A stretch of 64,000 nucleotides of DNA from Streptomyces sp. LHD-70 (GTDB taxonomy: Bacteria; Actinomycetota; Actinomycetes; Streptomycetales; Streptomycetaceae): the NCBI RefSeq assembly GCF_031157275.1, contig NZ_JAVIFW010000002.1, positions 372,001 to 436,000 on the forward strand. Direction: 5' to 3'. The position numbers and the translations under genes are program-made. Of the stretch, positions 53,749 through 63,800 are shown in pieces. How positions within the stretch are numbered: position 1 is the first letter of the stretch; each line of letters starts with the position of its first letter. The notes under the pieces were generated by a model. The model worked only from the letters and a program-made list of their open reading frames with translations. It had not been told where the DNA came from and ran no database searches.

Positions 53749-54608
53749 GTACGACGACCAAGGCGCCGGGGCCCGACCTGCTCGTCAGAGAGCCGGGCCC
53801 GCAGGAACTCGACCCCGTCCGCACCCACCGCCGCCGGCGCACCCTCGAACTGTCCCTCGCGGTCGCCGTGCCCGTGGCCCTGCTCCTGCTGTGGCAACTC
53901 GCCGCCGTTCAGGGCTGGATCGACGACCGGATCTATCCGGCGCCGCAGACCATCCTGGAGGACGGCATCGCGCGCGCGGCGGACGGCGAGCTGTGGCCGG
54001 ACGTGTGGGCGACGCTGAAGCGCGTGCTCGCCGGGTACGCCGCGGGCACCGTCAGCGGCTACGCCCTCGGCCTGCTCATGGGCTCGCTCTCACTGGTCCG
54101 AGCCGCCCTGGAACCTCTGCTCGACGCCCTCTACGTCGTACCGAAACTCGCGCTCCTGCCGATCTTTCTCAACATGTTCGGCCTCGGCGAGGGCCCGCAG
54201 ATCGCCCTGGTCGCGGCGACCGTCTTCTTCTTCGTGTGGATCTCCACCATGGCAGCCGTGCTCGCCGTCCCGACCGGCCACCGCGACGCCGGCCAGGTCT
54301 GCGGCGCCACCCCCTGGCAGATGTTCCGGCACGTGCTCCTGCCCGCCTCGCTGCCCGCGGTCCTGGTGGGCGCGCGGATCGCGGCGGGCGTCGCCGTCCT
54401 GGTGATCGTCGCCTCGGAGTCCATCGCCGCCGACGAGGGACTGGGGCACCTGATCTTCGACTCCAGGGCGCTGTTCCAGAACGACATCATGTTCGTCGGC
54501 ATCGTCTGCGTCGCCATCCTCGGCGTCCTCTTCTCCGAACTGGTGCGCCTCGTCGGCCGGTTGCTCACCCCGTGGGCCCCGCGCGACCACGGCCGCGGCC
54601 AGTCCTGA
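53745..54608 (+). CDS. ABC transporter permease, SsuC/TauC type
   Basis: 287 aa from ATG 53745, overlapping the ATPase stop by 4 nt. Six membrane helices starting with LELSLAVAVPVALLLLWQLA. The EAA loop is RDAGQVCGATPWQMFRHVLL with PASLPAVLVG. Membrane channel of the importer. Followed by the binding protein after 25 bp. Confidence 0.94.
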   Translation: MSTTTKAPGPDLLVREPGPQELDPVRTHRRRRTLELSLAVAVPVALLLLWQLAAVQGWIDDRIYPAPQTILEDGIARAADGELWPDVWATLKRVLAGYAAGTVSGYALGLLMGSLSLVRAALEPLLDALYVVPKLALLPIFLNMFGLGEGPQIALVAATVFFFVWISTMAAVLAVPTGHRDAGQVCGATPWQMFRHVLLPASLPAVLVGARIAAGVAVLVIVASESIAADEGLGHLIFDSRALFQNDIMFVGIVCVAILGVLFSELVRLVGRLLTPWAPRDHGRGQS

Positions 54609-54633
54609 ACCCCCAACGCCCGACGGAGGCCCC

Positions 54634-55803
54634 ATGCGCACCCGCACCCGTACTCGCATACGTACGAGAAAGACCTGGCCCACCGCGCTCCTCGCCGCAG
54701 TCCTGCTCGCCACGGCCTCGGCGGGCTGCGCGAAGGAGGACGACCCCCAGCCGACCGGTGGCCCCGCGAAGCCCCGAGCGATCGAGGCGGTCGAGGGCTG
54801 CACCGCGCACGGCTGGACCGACCCCGAGGACCTCGCCCCCGACCGCGCACCCGCCCGCTGCGACAAAGGCGCGCCCGCCCCGCAGAAGCTGAAGAAGAAG
54901 CGCAAGCTCACCGTCGCCACCGGAACCGTCAGCGCCGAATACGTCGCTCCGCTCCAAATGGCCGTCGAAAAGGGCGAGTTCGCGAAGGAGGGCCTGGACG
55001 TGGACGTCAAGGTGCTGCCCACGCCGGACGCCCTGCCGCTGCTCGCCAAGGGCGACATCGACGCCCAGTGGGCCGCCCCCGAGGCCGCCGTGATGAACGG
55101 CATCAAGGGCGGCTTCACCATCAAGTGGGTCGCCGCGAACTACTCCCCCGACCCGAAATCCCGCAGCGGCCTGTGGGTCCGCCTCAAGAACGGCCAGTCC
55201 GCGCAGCACGTACCGATGGCCGGCCGCACCCTCGGCACGATGATCGGCAAGGGCTCGGTCATCGCGTACCCGATGAGCAAGACCCTGAAGAAGCACGGCG
55301 GCGGCCTCGACAAGGTCGACTTCCGCCAGCTCGGCTCCGCCGACGTCCTGACCGCCCTGCAGAACGGAGGCGTCGACTCCGCCTGGCTGCTCGACCCGGT
55401 CTGGCGCAAGGTCGACGGCGACAAGAAGTACGCGTTCCTCGGCGGCCAGCCGCTCGGCGAACCCCTGGGCGGCCTGCTGTTCGGCCCGAACCTGCTGCAG
55501 AAGGACCCGGACGCGGGTGTCGCCTTCCTGCGCGCGTACATCAGGACCGTGAACACGTACTTCGCGGGTGACTACAAGAAGGACCCCGGTTTCGTCGCCG
55601 AGCTGGCGAAGCTGCTGAAGATCGAGGAGCCGGTCCTCAGGTCGACGCCCTCGCTCCGGATGGACTGGGAGATCCGCTCGGGCACCACGGACCGGCTCCA
55701 GGCCGCCTACCGCGAGGCGGGCGTCGCCGAGGGGAAGGCCGTCCCGGAGGACGAGGCGGTGGACCGGAAGCTGTACGCGGAGGCGGTGGGCCACAAGCCG
55801 TAG
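54634..55803 (+). CDS. ABC transporter substrate-binding lipoprotein (SsuA/NMT1-like)
   Basis: 389 aa. Very basic N-terminus (RTRTRTRIRTRK), hydrophobic core TALLAAVLLATASAG and lipobox ASAGC. The periplasmic-binding type II fold includes LTVATGTVSAEYVAPLQMAV, EGLDVDVKVLPTPDALPLLA, VDFRQLGSADVLTALQNGGV and DSAWLLDPVWRK. SsuA/NMT1-like proteins bind small sulfonates, nitrate-like anions or pyrimidine precursors; the ligand cannot be read here. Last gene of the operon, closed by a terminator at 55859. A GCCGGA hexamer repeat begins right after the stop (55811-55840). Confidence 0.92.
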   Translation: MRTRTRTRIRTRKTWPTALLAAVLLATASAGCAKEDDPQPTGGPAKPRAIEAVEGCTAHGWTDPEDLAPDRAPARCDKGAPAPQKLKKKRKLTVATGTVSAEYVAPLQMAVEKGEFAKEGLDVDVKVLPTPDALPLLAKGDIDAQWAAPEAAVMNGIKGGFTIKWVAANYSPDPKSRSGLWVRLKNGQSAQHVPMAGRTLGTMIGKGSVIAYPMSKTLKKHGGGLDKVDFRQLGSADVLTALQNGGVDSAWLLDPVWRKVDGDKKYAFLGGQPLGEPLGGLLFGPNLLQKDPDAGVAFLRAYIRTVNTYFAGDYKKDPGFVAELAKLLKIEEPVLRSTPSLRMDWEIRSGTTDRLQAAYREAGVAEGKAVPEDEAVDRKLYAEAVGHKP

Positions 55804-55858
55804 CCGAGCCGCAGCCGGAGCCGGAGCCGGAGCCGGAGCCGCTTCCGTCACGGACATG

Positions 55859-55896
55859 CCGAAGGCCCGGATCCTGAATCGGATCCGGGCCTTCGG
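55859..55896. terminator. terminator serving the ABC operon and initiator tRNA copy 1
   Basis: CCGAAGGCCCGGATCC / GGATCCGGGCCTTCGG, perfect 16-bp stem with a 6-nt loop; followed on the plus strand by TTTC and lying 6 bp past the tRNA 3' end on the minus strand. Confidence 0.92.
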
Positions 55897-55902
55897 TTTC
55901 AG

Positions 55903-55976
55903 TAGCGGGGACAGGATTTGAACCTGCGACCTCTGGGTTATGAGCCCAGCGAGCTACCGAGCTGCTCCACCCCGCG
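55903..55976 (-). tRNA. initiator tRNA-fMet (CAT), copy 1
   Basis: 74 nt without CCA. On the minus strand it begins CGCGGGGTGGAGCAGCTCGG. The anticodon arm is CTGGGCTCATAACCCAG (anticodon CAT), with the three consecutive G:C pairs that mark initiator tRNAs. The T arm is CAGGTTCAAATCCTG and the end is TCCCCGCTA. The first base pair is mismatched (C1 with T72), another initiator feature. CCA is not encoded. Identical to copy 2. Confidence 0.96.
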
Positions 55977-56077
55977 TCGGTGAACACAACAGTACGCGAG
56001 GCTTTCGACCAGCGCAAATTCCTTGGTACGAGGCCTCAGGGGCCCTGCGCGGCACCGTTCTGGGCGACCCGGACGGC

Positions 56078-58099
56078 CTACGCGGTCAGCTCCTGCTGGA
56101 GCGCGTCCCGCAGCCGGCCCGCCCGCTCGGCGACCTCCGCCGGACCGAGCCGCACCGCCTGGGCGCACCACTTCTGCCCCTCGGCAAGATCGCCCCGACG
56201 CGCGTAGAGCAGGGCGAGCCGCAGCGCCGCCCGGCCATGACCGGCGTCGGCGGCACGCGTCCACCACAACAGCGCCTCCGGCTCGCTGCCCTCCCGCGCG
56301 AGCAGCAGGCCGAGGTTGAACGCGCCGCCGAGGCTGCCGGCCTCCGCCGCCTCGCGGTACCAGCGCGCGGCCTCGACCACGTCGCCCCGGGCCGCCGCGA
56401 GCGTGCCGACGCGCACCTGGGCGCGCCGGTGGCCCTGCTCGGCGGCCCGCTCGTACCACTCCTCGCACTCGCTCTTCTCACTGACCGCCTCGCCGAGCAC
56501 GGTGCCGGCGGGCGCCCGCGTCTCGCTCCGGTCGAGCAGCGTGCCCAGGCGGTACGCGCCCTCCGCGCTGCCGCCGCCCGCCGCGCACCGCAGATGGCGC
56601 TCGGCCGCCCGCAGGTCGCCCTCGCGGATCTTGGCGATGCCGACCTGGAGCGCGGCCTCGGTGTGCCCGGCCTTGGCGGCGCGCTCGTACCAGCGCAGCG
56701 CGGCCTCCTCGTCGTCCCGACCGGCGTGCAGGATGCCGAGATTGAACGCGGCGTCCACGCTGCCCGCCTCGGCGGCCTTGGAGAACCACGGCTCCGCGCC
56801 TGCGGTGTCGCCGACCTGCAGAAGCAGCACGGCGAGCGCGTTGGCGGCCTCGCGGTGACCGGCGTACGCGGCGCGGCGGTACCACTGCTCGGCCTGCGTC
56901 GTGCGGCCCTGCTCGGCGCAGAGCAGCCCGAGGTTGTACGCGCCGTTCACATCCCCCGCGTCCATCGCCGCGCGGTACCAGCGCTCGGCGGTCTGCGTCT
57001 CTCCGCGCTCCGCGTGCAGGGCGCCGAGCGCGTTGGCCGCGTTGCCGTCGCCGTCCTGGGCGGCCTTGAGCCACCACACCGAGGCGTTCTCCTCGTCGCC
57101 CGCGTCACGCAGCAGGAAGCCGAGCGCGCAGGCGGCGCGCGGCTCGCCGTCCTTCGCGGACATGAGGTACCAGCGGCCCGCCTCCTTCAGCTCGCCGCGC
57201 TGCTCCAGGATCGCGCCGAGCTGGAGCGCGGCCCTGCGGTGCCCGCGCGCGGCCGCCTGCCGGTACCACTGCTCGATCTCCTCGGCGAGCGTCAGCTGCG
57301 CCCCGGCGGCGAGGTCCTCGACCGGCTGTCCGGTCTCCTCGGCGGCCGCCGGTCCGTCGAGCGCGGGCTCGTCGATGCCGATCACCACGGACGCGGAGCG
57401 CAGCAGTCCGGCGCCGAACACGACCGGCCGCCCCTCGCCGCCGTCGGCCGCGCGCAGGGTGTGCCGTCCGGTGTGCGGGCCGCCGGTGAGGACGCGGTGC
57501 CGGGTGCCCGTGGAGGGGCCGCTGCCGGGCGGGAGCTCCTCGGCGGCGCGGCGCTCCAGGGCACGGGCGAGGCGGTACGCCGCTTCGCGGTGGCCGCGCT
57601 CGGCGGCGGCCCGCATCCAGCGCTCGGCGCCGACGTCGCTGCGGTGCTCCAGGAGGTCGGCGAGTGCGTACGCCCCGAGGACATGGCCCTGCTCGGCGGA
57701 CTGGCGCAGCCAGTACTCGGCGGCCGGCTCGTCGCCGCGCTCGCGGTGATGCCGGCCGAGGGCGTGGGCGGCGGGGGCGGATCCGGCGACGGCGGCGATC
57801 CGCCACCAGCCGGCGGCCTCGTCGGCGTACCCGCGCTGGTGCAGCAGGACTCCGAGGTTGTTGGCCGCGGCGCGGTCGCCCTCGGCGGTCGCGCCGCGCA
57901 GAAAGGGCTCGGCGCCGTCGAAGTCACCCCGGCGAAGCAACAGGGCACCGAGCACGCTCATCGAGGCGACGTCACCGGCCTCGGCGGCGAGCCGATGACG
58001 TGCCTCCTCCGCGACCGCACCGGGGTCGTCCCGGTCATCGGCCGACTGCATAAGTCGCCCTGTTTCCAACAGAGTTGCCTTGTCCCCCATAACGCCCAT
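56078..58099 (-). CDS. Sel1-repeat/TPR-rich protein
   Basis: 673 aa. At least 14 Sel1-like 36-residue repeats with the A-x-x-x-L-G...A-x-x-W/Y pattern run through residues ~30-660, e.g. AANNLGVLLHQRGYADEAAG, ACALGFLLRDAGDEENASVW, GAYNLGLLCAEQGRTTQAEQ, AFNLGILHAGRDDEEAALRW. A linker without repeats (~190-275) separates two repeat blocks. No signal peptide or membrane helix. Repeat solenoids of this kind mediate protein contacts; the partner is unknown. Flanked on both sides by identical initiator tRNA genes. ATG 58090 is an alternative start. Confidence 0.92.
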   Translation of the reverse strand: MGVMGDKATLLETGRLMQSADDRDDPGAVAEEARHRLAAEAGDVASMSVLGALLLRRGDFDGAEPFLRGATAEGDRAAANNLGVLLHQRGYADEAAGWWRIAAVAGSAPAAHALGRHHRERGDEPAAEYWLRQSAEQGHVLGAYALADLLEHRSDVGAERWMRAAAERGHREAAYRLARALERRAAEELPPGSGPSTGTRHRVLTGGPHTGRHTLRAADGGEGRPVVFGAGLLRSASVVIGIDEPALDGPAAAEETGQPVEDLAAGAQLTLAEEIEQWYRQAAARGHRRAALQLGAILEQRGELKEAGRWYLMSAKDGEPRAACALGFLLRDAGDEENASVWWLKAAQDGDGNAANALGALHAERGETQTAERWYRAAMDAGDVNGAYNLGLLCAEQGRTTQAEQWYRRAAYAGHREAANALAVLLLQVGDTAGAEPWFSKAAEAGSVDAAFNLGILHAGRDDEEAALRWYERAAKAGHTEAALQVGIAKIREGDLRAAERHLRCAAGGGSAEGAYRLGTLLDRSETRAPAGTVLGEAVSEKSECEEWYERAAEQGHRRAQVRVGTLAAARGDVVEAARWYREAAEAGSLGGAFNLGLLLAREGSEPEALLWWTRAADAGHGRAALRLALLYARRGDLAEGQKWCAQAVRLGPAEVAERAGRLRDALQQELTA

Positions 58100-58295
58100 C
58101 GTCGCACCACCCGCAACCCGGGTACACCTGGTATACCCATGCCAGTGAGGTCACTACAACGTTTTGTCGACATGCCCACAGAGAGATAAGTCAAACACAG
58201 ATCTCTCAACTCGCCCCGCCCGCCGCACAGATGACTTCAACACCCCCGGTCAGCGAGGTGCACCCCTACGCCAAAAGGGGTGTGGGCACGCACGA

Positions 58296-58332
58296 CGAAG
58301 GCCCGGATCCTGATTCAGGATCCGGGCCTTCG
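58296..58332 (-). terminator. terminator of initiator tRNA copy 2
   Basis: CGAAGGCCCGGATCCTGA / TCAGGATCCGGGCCTTCG, near-perfect long hairpin 8 bp past the tRNA 3' end; nearly the same sequence as the terminator after copy 1. The rest of 58100-58295 holds no gene; CCACCCC-type AT-poor sequence near 58250 contains a second small hairpin (CACCCCTACGCC / GGGGTG). Confidence 0.9.
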
Positions 58333-58340
58333 TCATTCAG

Positions 58341-58414
58341 TAGCGGGGACAGGATTTGAACCTGCGACCTCTGGGTTATGAGCCCAGCGAGCTACCGAGC
58401 TGCTCCACCCCGCG
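58341..58414 (-). tRNA. initiator tRNA-fMet (CAT), copy 2
   Basis: 74 nt, identical to copy 1 over its whole length, including anticodon CAT, the GGG/CCC anticodon stem and the C1-T72 mismatch. Confidence 0.96.
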
Positions 58415-58548
58415 TCGTTGTGTTGCAACCGTACCACGGTGCGGGAGGGGTTCCTGACCAGGTGGTGGGCGGTCGCCGGGACTGACCAGGTGGTCGGAGC
58501 CGGTCGCCGGGAGCGAAGGCCCGCTCCCGGCGACGCCGGCTCCAGCCT

Positions 58549-61518
58549 CTAGCCGCCGTTCTTGTCGCCGGCCTTGTCTCCGCTGTTGACACCGGCCTTG
58601 TCGCCGGCCTTGTCTCCGCTCTTGTTGCCGGCCTCTTCCTCGCGGGCCTTGGCCTCGGCGTCCGTCGCGCGCTTCAGGGCCTCTTCAAGATCCTTCTGCG
58701 CCTCGCCGTACGCCTGCCAGTCCTGCTTCTTGAGGGCTTCCTCGCCGCGCTCGAGGGCGTTCTGCGCGTCCTCCAGCGCCTGCTGGACCGTCGGGTCGGT
58801 GGACGGCGGCTGGTCCGGGTCAGTGGGTGGCTGATCCGGGCTGTCGCCCTCCGCGCCGAAGATCGCGTCGAAGGCCTCGCCGAGGGTGTTCTTGAAGACG
58901 GTGTTGCGGTTGTACTGAACGCCGACCTTCTTCAGCAACGGATAGTTCGCGCTGCCACCCTTCACGTACACCGGCTCGATATAGAGGAAGCCGTCGTTCA
59001 TCGGCACCGTGAGCAGGTTGCCGTAGACGATGTCCGAGTCGGTGCCTCTCAGGTTCCGGACGAACTCGGCGACCTCTGGGTCACCGTTGAGCTCACTCTG
59101 CACCTGCGCCGGCCCGGGGACGTCCGACTTCACGTTCAGCACGCTTATCGAGCCGTAGCTGTCGCTGGTGGCGTCGGCGTCCACCGCCATGAACGCGCCC
59201 AGGTTGGGGCGTCCGTTGGGCGTGAACGTCGTCGTCAGCGAGAACTTCTGTTCCTTGTCCCCAGGCATCTTCATGCTCAGGTAGTACGGCGGAACCGCGT
59301 TCTTCTCGTTGTTGGTCGGGTCGTTGGGGACCTGCCACACGTCCGAGCCGCTGTAGAACTGCGAGGGACTCTCCACGTGGTAACGCGTCATGAGCTCGCG
59401 CTGGACCTTGAACAGGTCCTGCGGGTAGCGCATGTGCTCGCGCAGCTCCGGGGAGATCTCGCTCTTCTTCTTGACCGTGTCCGGGAAGGCGTTCATCCAC
59501 GTCTTCAGGACCGGGTCCTTGTCGTCCCACTGGTAGAGCTTGACCGAGCCGTCGTACGCGTCGACCGTCGCCTTGACCGAGTTGCGGATGTAGTTGACCT
59601 GGTTCTCCTGGGCCACCACCGCGCGCTGGTTGTTGGCGGCGGTCAGGGAGTCGGCCGTGGTGTCGCCGAGCGTGGTGCGCGAGGCGTACGGATAGCCGTT
59701 GCTCGTCGTGTACGCGTCGACGATCCACTGGATCTTGCCGTCGACCACCGCCGGGTAGGCGTCGCCGTCGATGGTGAGCCAGGGGGCCACCGCCTCGACG
59801 CGCTCCTTGGGCGTGCGGTTGTAGAGGATCCGCGAACCCTCGCCGATCGCACCCGAGTACAGGATCTGCGGCTCGCTGAACGCGACCGCGTACGCCGCCC
59901 TGTTCACCGGGTTGGAGAGGTTGACCCCGCTGTTGCCCTCGTAGCTGGTGGTCCTCTCGCCGTCGGCCTCGTAGTCCAGCTCCTTCTGCGGGCCGCCCAC
60001 GATCGAGTACTGCTGGGTCTTCTCGCCGTAGTAGATCCGCTGCTGGTACTCGCCGAGCTGGCCCTTGGTCGGCAGTCCGGCCTCGGTGAAGTCCGGGGAG
60101 CCGGCCGGGTCGGCCTTCGGGTCGGTGCCGGTCCCCTTGGCCGTGATCGCGCCGTAGCCGTGGGTGTAGGTGAAGTGGTCGTTGATCCAGTTCCGCTTCG
60201 GGATGCCGTCGAGGTCGAGCTCACGCAGACCGATGACGGTGTCCTGCTCCTTGCCGTTCGCGTCCTTGTAGCGGTCGACGTCGAGCGTGGTCGGGAACTG
60301 GTAGTACTTCCGCTGGCGCTGCAGCTGGTCGAAGGTCGGACCGACGACGTTCGGGTCGATCACGCGGTAACTCGCCTGCGCGTCCGCGTCCTTGCGCAGC
60401 TGCTCCTTGGGTACCTGCTCACCGGTCTTGCCCTTGCCGGAGTAGTCGGTGACCTTGGCGTCCTGGATGCCGTACGCCTTGCGGGTCGCCTCGATGTTCT
60501 CCTTGATGTACGGCGACTCCTTCTTCTGCTCGTTCGGCTCGACCTGGAACTTCTGGACGATGGCCGGGTAGAGGCCGCCGATCAGGATCGCCGAGAGCAC
60601 CATCAGGCCGAAGCCGATGACGGGCAGCTGCCAGGTGCGCCGCCAGAGCGTCGCGAAGAACAGCACGGCGCAGATCGCGGCGATGCAGAAGAGGATGGTC
60701 TTGGCCGGAAGGTACGCGTTCGCGTCGACGTACCTGAGGCCCGTCCAGTTGCCCGCCGCCTTGAACTCGCTGGACTTGACCGCGAGGCCGTACCGGTCGA
60801 GCCAGTACGCCACGGCCTTGAGCGCGACGAAGATGCCGAGCAGCACCGACAGATGACCGGTCGCCGCGGCCGTGGCACGCGCGCCAGGGCTGGTGACGCG
60901 GAGGCCGCCGTACAAGTAGTGCGTGAGGGCGGCGGCGATCAGGCCGAGCACCGCGGCCGCGAAGCCGAAGCCCAACAGGAAGCGGTACCACGGCAGATCG
61001 AAGGCGTAGAACGCCACGTCCATGCCGAACTGCGGGTCCTTCTGACCGAACGGGACGCCGTTCACCCACATCAGCCACGTGCGCCACTGGCCCGCGGCCG
61101 AGGCTCCGGCGATGAGGCCGACCAGGGCCGTGATGCCGAGGAGGATCCACTTCTTGTACGGAGCGATCCCCATGCGGTACCGGTCGAGGTTCTGCTGCTC
61201 CATCGACATGGCGCTGAGCGGCGGGCGCAGACGGTGCGCCAGCCAGATGTTCACGCCGACCGCCACCGCCATGAGCAGACCGAAGACCGCGAAGAGTCCG
61301 ATCTTGCTCCACAGGGTGGTGGTGAAGACGGAGGAGTACTTGACCGACCGATACCAGAGCCAGTCCGTCCAGAACCCCGCGAACATGACGAAGAGCATGG
61401 CCAGTACGGCCAGGACGCCCAGCGTCAGAAGCAGGGTGCGGACCCGCCGGGAGGGTCGGCCCACTCTCATCCGTGGCCCCGATGGGCCTCCGCCGCGGTC
61501 CGGCATCTGGAAAGCCAA
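58549..61518 (-). CDS. UPF0182 family integral membrane protein
   Basis: 989 aa from TTG 61518 (GAGGTG 7 nt upstream; it would begin [12 protein letters not shown]). GTG 61527 and ATG 61506 are alternatives. Seven membrane helices in the first 320 residues ([60 protein letters not shown] and others), then a ~550-residue extracellular domain with [20 protein letters not shown], and GLREL. The C-terminus is an acidic coiled-coil plus a repetitive [20 protein letters not shown] tail. UPF0182 is widespread in actinobacteria and its function is not known. Confidence 0.9.
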   Translation of the reverse strand: MAFQMPDRGGGPSGPRMRVGRPSRRVRTLLLTLGVLAVLAMLFVMFAGFWTDWLWYRSVKYSSVFTTTLWSKIGLFAVFGLLMAVAVGVNIWLAHRLRPPLSAMSMEQQNLDRYRMGIAPYKKWILLGITALVGLIAGASAAGQWRTWLMWVNGVPFGQKDPQFGMDVAFYAFDLPWYRFLLGFGFAAAVLGLIAAALTHYLYGGLRVTSPGARATAAATGHLSVLLGIFVALKAVAYWLDRYGLAVKSSEFKAAGNWTGLRYVDANAYLPAKTILFCIAAICAVLFFATLWRRTWQLPVIGFGLMVLSAILIGGLYPAIVQKFQVEPNEQKKESPYIKENIEATRKAYGIQDAKVTDYSGKGKTGEQVPKEQLRKDADAQASYRVIDPNVVGPTFDQLQRQRKYYQFPTTLDVDRYKDANGKEQDTVIGLRELDLDGIPKRNWINDHFTYTHGYGAITAKGTGTDPKADPAGSPDFTEAGLPTKGQLGEYQQRIYYGEKTQQYSIVGGPQKELDYEADGERTTSYEGNSGVNLSNPVNRAAYAVAFSEPQILYSGAIGEGSRILYNRTPKERVEAVAPWLTIDGDAYPAVVDGKIQWIVDAYTTSNGYPYASRTTLGDTTADSLTAANNQRAVVAQENQVNYIRNSVKATVDAYDGSVKLYQWDDKDPVLKTWMNAFPDTVKKKSEISPELREHMRYPQDLFKVQRELMTRYHVESPSQFYSGSDVWQVPNDPTNNEKNAVPPYYLSMKMPGDKEQKFSLTTTFTPNGRPNLGAFMAVDADATSDSYGSISVLNVKSDVPGPAQVQSELNGDPEVAEFVRNLRGTDSDIVYGNLLTVPMNDGFLYIEPVYVKGGSANYPLLKKVGVQYNRNTVFKNTLGEAFDAIFGAEGDSPDQPPTDPDQPPSTDPTVQQALEDAQNALERGEEALKKQDWQAYGEAQKDLEEALKRATDAEAKAREEEAGNKSGDKAGDKAGVNSGDKAGDKNGG

Positions 61519-61673
61519 GGTGCGCACCTCGAAGTTCGCTGTTGGTCGCTGCTGTTGAACTGCTGTTGAACTGCTGTCGATACGGGCTCAGCGATCGTAG
61601 AGCCCACTGATGCAACTTACTGAGGCTTTACTCAGTTCCCGATCTCGGGCATGAACCAGGCAGGATATTGCTC

Positions 61674-62231
61674 ATGCCCAACCAGACCCCCTCCGGCCCC
61701 CCGATGGCTGCAAGCCCGCTGACCCGCGCCGTGCTCGAGATCGACGACTACGTCGCCGGTATCGGCTGGGACCAGCCCGCCCGTCTCTTCGCCCTTGTCG
61801 ACACCGCTCAGCTGCGCAGTCAGGAACCCGGCCTCGCCGACCGCCTCGGCCTCGGCGACGAGCAGCCCGCCGGCACCCTCACCCCCATCGAGCAGGAGGA
61901 ACTGCCCGCGGGCAGCCCGCTCGACGAGTTCCTCGGCACCATCGCCTGGCCCGACGCGGTGGTCGGCTGCGCGCTGTCCGTGGAGCGGCTGATGCTGCCG
62001 CCGTCGGCGGAGACCGCGGTCCCGAAGGGCCTGAGCGAGGCCGAGTTGACCAAGTGGGTGGCCGAGCACCCGGACCGTCAGGAGGTCCGGATGTCGGTGG
62101 CCGTGCTGCGGGACGGCGCGCGCGAATCGGCGCTGCGGCTGCGCGAGAAGGACTCGCCGACCGAGGTCCTCACGGGCTCGGACCTCGTGCCGGGTCTAGC
62201 GGACGCGCTGGCGGCGACGTTCGCGGACTAG
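61674..62231 (+). CDS. PPA1309 family protein
   Basis: 185 aa from ATG 61674. Recognisable family pattern: PLTRAVLEIDDYVAGIGWDQ, ARLFALVDTAQL, LGTIAWPDAVVGCALSVERL, TKWVAEHPDRQEVRMSVAVL, LTGSDLVPGLADALAATF. Conserved in actinobacteria between the UPF0182 and PDZ-Lon genes; function unknown. Divergent from UPF0182. GTAGCT hexamer repeats follow the stop (62244-62262). Confidence 0.9.
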   Translation: MPNQTPSGPPMAASPLTRAVLEIDDYVAGIGWDQPARLFALVDTAQLRSQEPGLADRLGLGDEQPAGTLTPIEQEELPAGSPLDEFLGTIAWPDAVVGCALSVERLMLPPSAETAVPKGLSEAELTKWVAEHPDRQEVRMSVAVLRDGARESALRLREKDSPTEVLTGSDLVPGLADALAATFAD

Positions 62232-62276
62232 GTGTAGCTCAGTTGTAGCTGTAGCTGTAGCTGCCGGTTGTACGTC

Positions 62277-62312
62277 AGTGGGGGCGCCCTCTTCGTCGGG
62301 GGCGCCCCCACT
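62277..62312. terminator. bidirectional terminator between PPA1309 and PDZ-Lon genes
   Basis: AGTGGGGGCGCCC / GGGCGCCCCCACT, 13-bp perfect stem, 10-nt loop, between convergent genes. Confidence 0.9.
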
Positions 62313-62348
62313 TCGCTCGGCTGCTTCGCTTCGGCTGCTTCGTTTCGG

Positions 62349-63449
62349 CTACTTCGCGGCCGTGCAGCTCGGCAGGCTGCCGGTCCTGCCCGCGCGGATG
62401 TCCTTCAGCGACTTCACCGCGTCGTCGATCGTCTTGACCTTCACGAGCGTGAGGCCGTCGGGGATGTCCTTCGCGGCGGAGCCGCAGTTCTCGGCGGGCG
62501 TCAGGAAGTACTCGGCGCCCCGGTCGCGCGCGCCGACCGTCTTCATCTCGATACCACCGATGGGCCCGACCTTCCCGTCCTCGGTGATCGTGCCCGTACC
62601 GGCGACGAACTTGCCGCCCGTGAGGTCGTCCGCGGTCAGCTTGTCCACCAGGCCGAGCGCGAACATCAGGCCCGCGCTGGGGCCGCCGACGTCGGCCAGC
62701 TTGATGTCGATGTTGAACGGGAACGTGTGGTCGGTGCCCGCCTGGATGCCGACGATGGCGTGCTTGTCGCCCTTCTTCGGGTCGGCCTCCTCGGTGGTGA
62801 CGGCGACCTGCTCGGTGCCCGTCGGCTCCTTGCCGGCCTTCTCGGCGGCGGCCGCCTCCTTGGCGGGGACGACGCTGAAGACGACCTTCTCGCCCGCCTG
62901 GTGCTTCGTGACGATCTTCGCGACGTCGGACGGCTGCTTCACCGCGGTGCCGTCGACCGCCTTGATCACATCGCCCGCGTGCAGCTTGCCCTGGGCCGGC
63001 TTGGCCTTCGCGACGGTGGAGACGACGACCCGGGTCTGCACCGGGATGCCCAGCTGCTTCAGGGCGGCGACCTTGGCGCTCTCCTGGGACTGGCTGAACT
63101 CCTCGGCGTTCTCCTGGCTGGACTGCTCCTCGGTCTTGCCGTCCGGGTAGAGCGTGTCGTGCGGCACGACGATGTTGTCGTGGGCCAGCCATCCGTAGAC
63201 CGCCTGGAACAGGTTCATGTTGTAGTCCGCGCTGGTGACGCGGACCGTCGTCATGTTCAGGTGACCGGTCGTCGGGTACGTCTTGTGGCCGCTGACCTGC
63301 AGAACCGGTTCGCCGCCGTGCTCCCCGAGCGTGTTCACCGTCGGCCCCGGAGTCATCTCCGAGTACGGGACCTTGATGAGGACTCCCGCACACAGAAGCG
63401 CGATCAGCATCAGGGTGGAGGCGAGCATCGTCGCGGTGCGGCGTGGCAT
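62349..63449 (-). CDS. PDZ and Lon-like serine protease (YlbL family)
   Basis: 366 aa. One N-terminal membrane helix (TATMLASTLMLIALLCAGVL) anchors it. A PDZ domain spans about 130-220 (GKLHAGDVIKAVDGTAVKQP). The Lon S16 domain has the catalytic Ser in LADVGGPSAGLMFALGLVDK and the catalytic Lys in GKVGPIGGIEMKTVGARDRG. Extracytoplasmic membrane-bound protease; the YlbL type is a conserved quality-control enzyme. Paired with PPA1309 and UPF0182 in actinobacteria. Confidence 0.94.
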   Translation of the reverse strand: MPRRTATMLASTLMLIALLCAGVLIKVPYSEMTPGPTVNTLGEHGGEPVLQVSGHKTYPTTGHLNMTTVRVTSADYNMNLFQAVYGWLAHDNIVVPHDTLYPDGKTEEQSSQENAEEFSQSQESAKVAALKQLGIPVQTRVVVSTVAKAKPAQGKLHAGDVIKAVDGTAVKQPSDVAKIVTKHQAGEKVVFSVVPAKEAAAAEKAGKEPTGTEQVAVTTEEADPKKGDKHAIVGIQAGTDHTFPFNIDIKLADVGGPSAGLMFALGLVDKLTADDLTGGKFVAGTGTITEDGKVGPIGGIEMKTVGARDRGAEYFLTPAENCGSAAKDIPDGLTLVKVKTIDDAVKSLKDIRAGRTGSLPSCTAAK

Positions 63450-63530
63450 GGAACGACAGTACGGGACAGGTCTGTCAGTGCACCGCCGGGGCCGGTCCGT
63501 ACGAGCCCCGGCCCGGGGTTACGGCGCAGC

Positions 63531-63800
63531 TCAGGAGGCTCGGGCGGGGTCCGAACCGGAACCTGTCCGCTGCATCCGGGCCGGCTCCGAGACGGCCACG
63601 TTCGACAGAGCGGTCCGGTCCTCGTCGGCAGGCTCGACAGCTTCGCTGTCCTCCGCCTTCTCCATGGCCTCGCGGAACTTCGCGTACCCGGCAAGCTCGG
63701 AGACGTCACCGGTTCTGCGGTTGCGGGAAGCCCAACTGCCCCACATACCCGCACAGATCGCAGCCATAAGCGGAATCAGCAACCACGCAAGCGCCGCCAT
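63531..63800 (-). CDS. small single-pass membrane protein, unknown function
   Basis: 89 aa, GGGAGGTCGGC before ATG 63800. One N-terminal helix (ALAWLLIPLMAAICAGMWGS) then a charged cytoplasmic part (YAKFREAMEKAEDSEAVEPA). A common Streptomyces hypothetical next to the PDZ-Lon gene (recollection). No domain recognised. Confidence 0.85.
   Translation of the reverse strand: MAALAWLLIPLMAAICAGMWGSWASRNRRTGDVSELAGYAKFREAMEKAEDSEAVEPADEDRTALSNVAVSEPARMQRTGSGSDPARAS

Noticed and set aside
55903..55976. elongator tRNA-Met
   Set aside because: Three consecutive G:C pairs in the anticodon stem and a mismatched first pair mark it as initiator.
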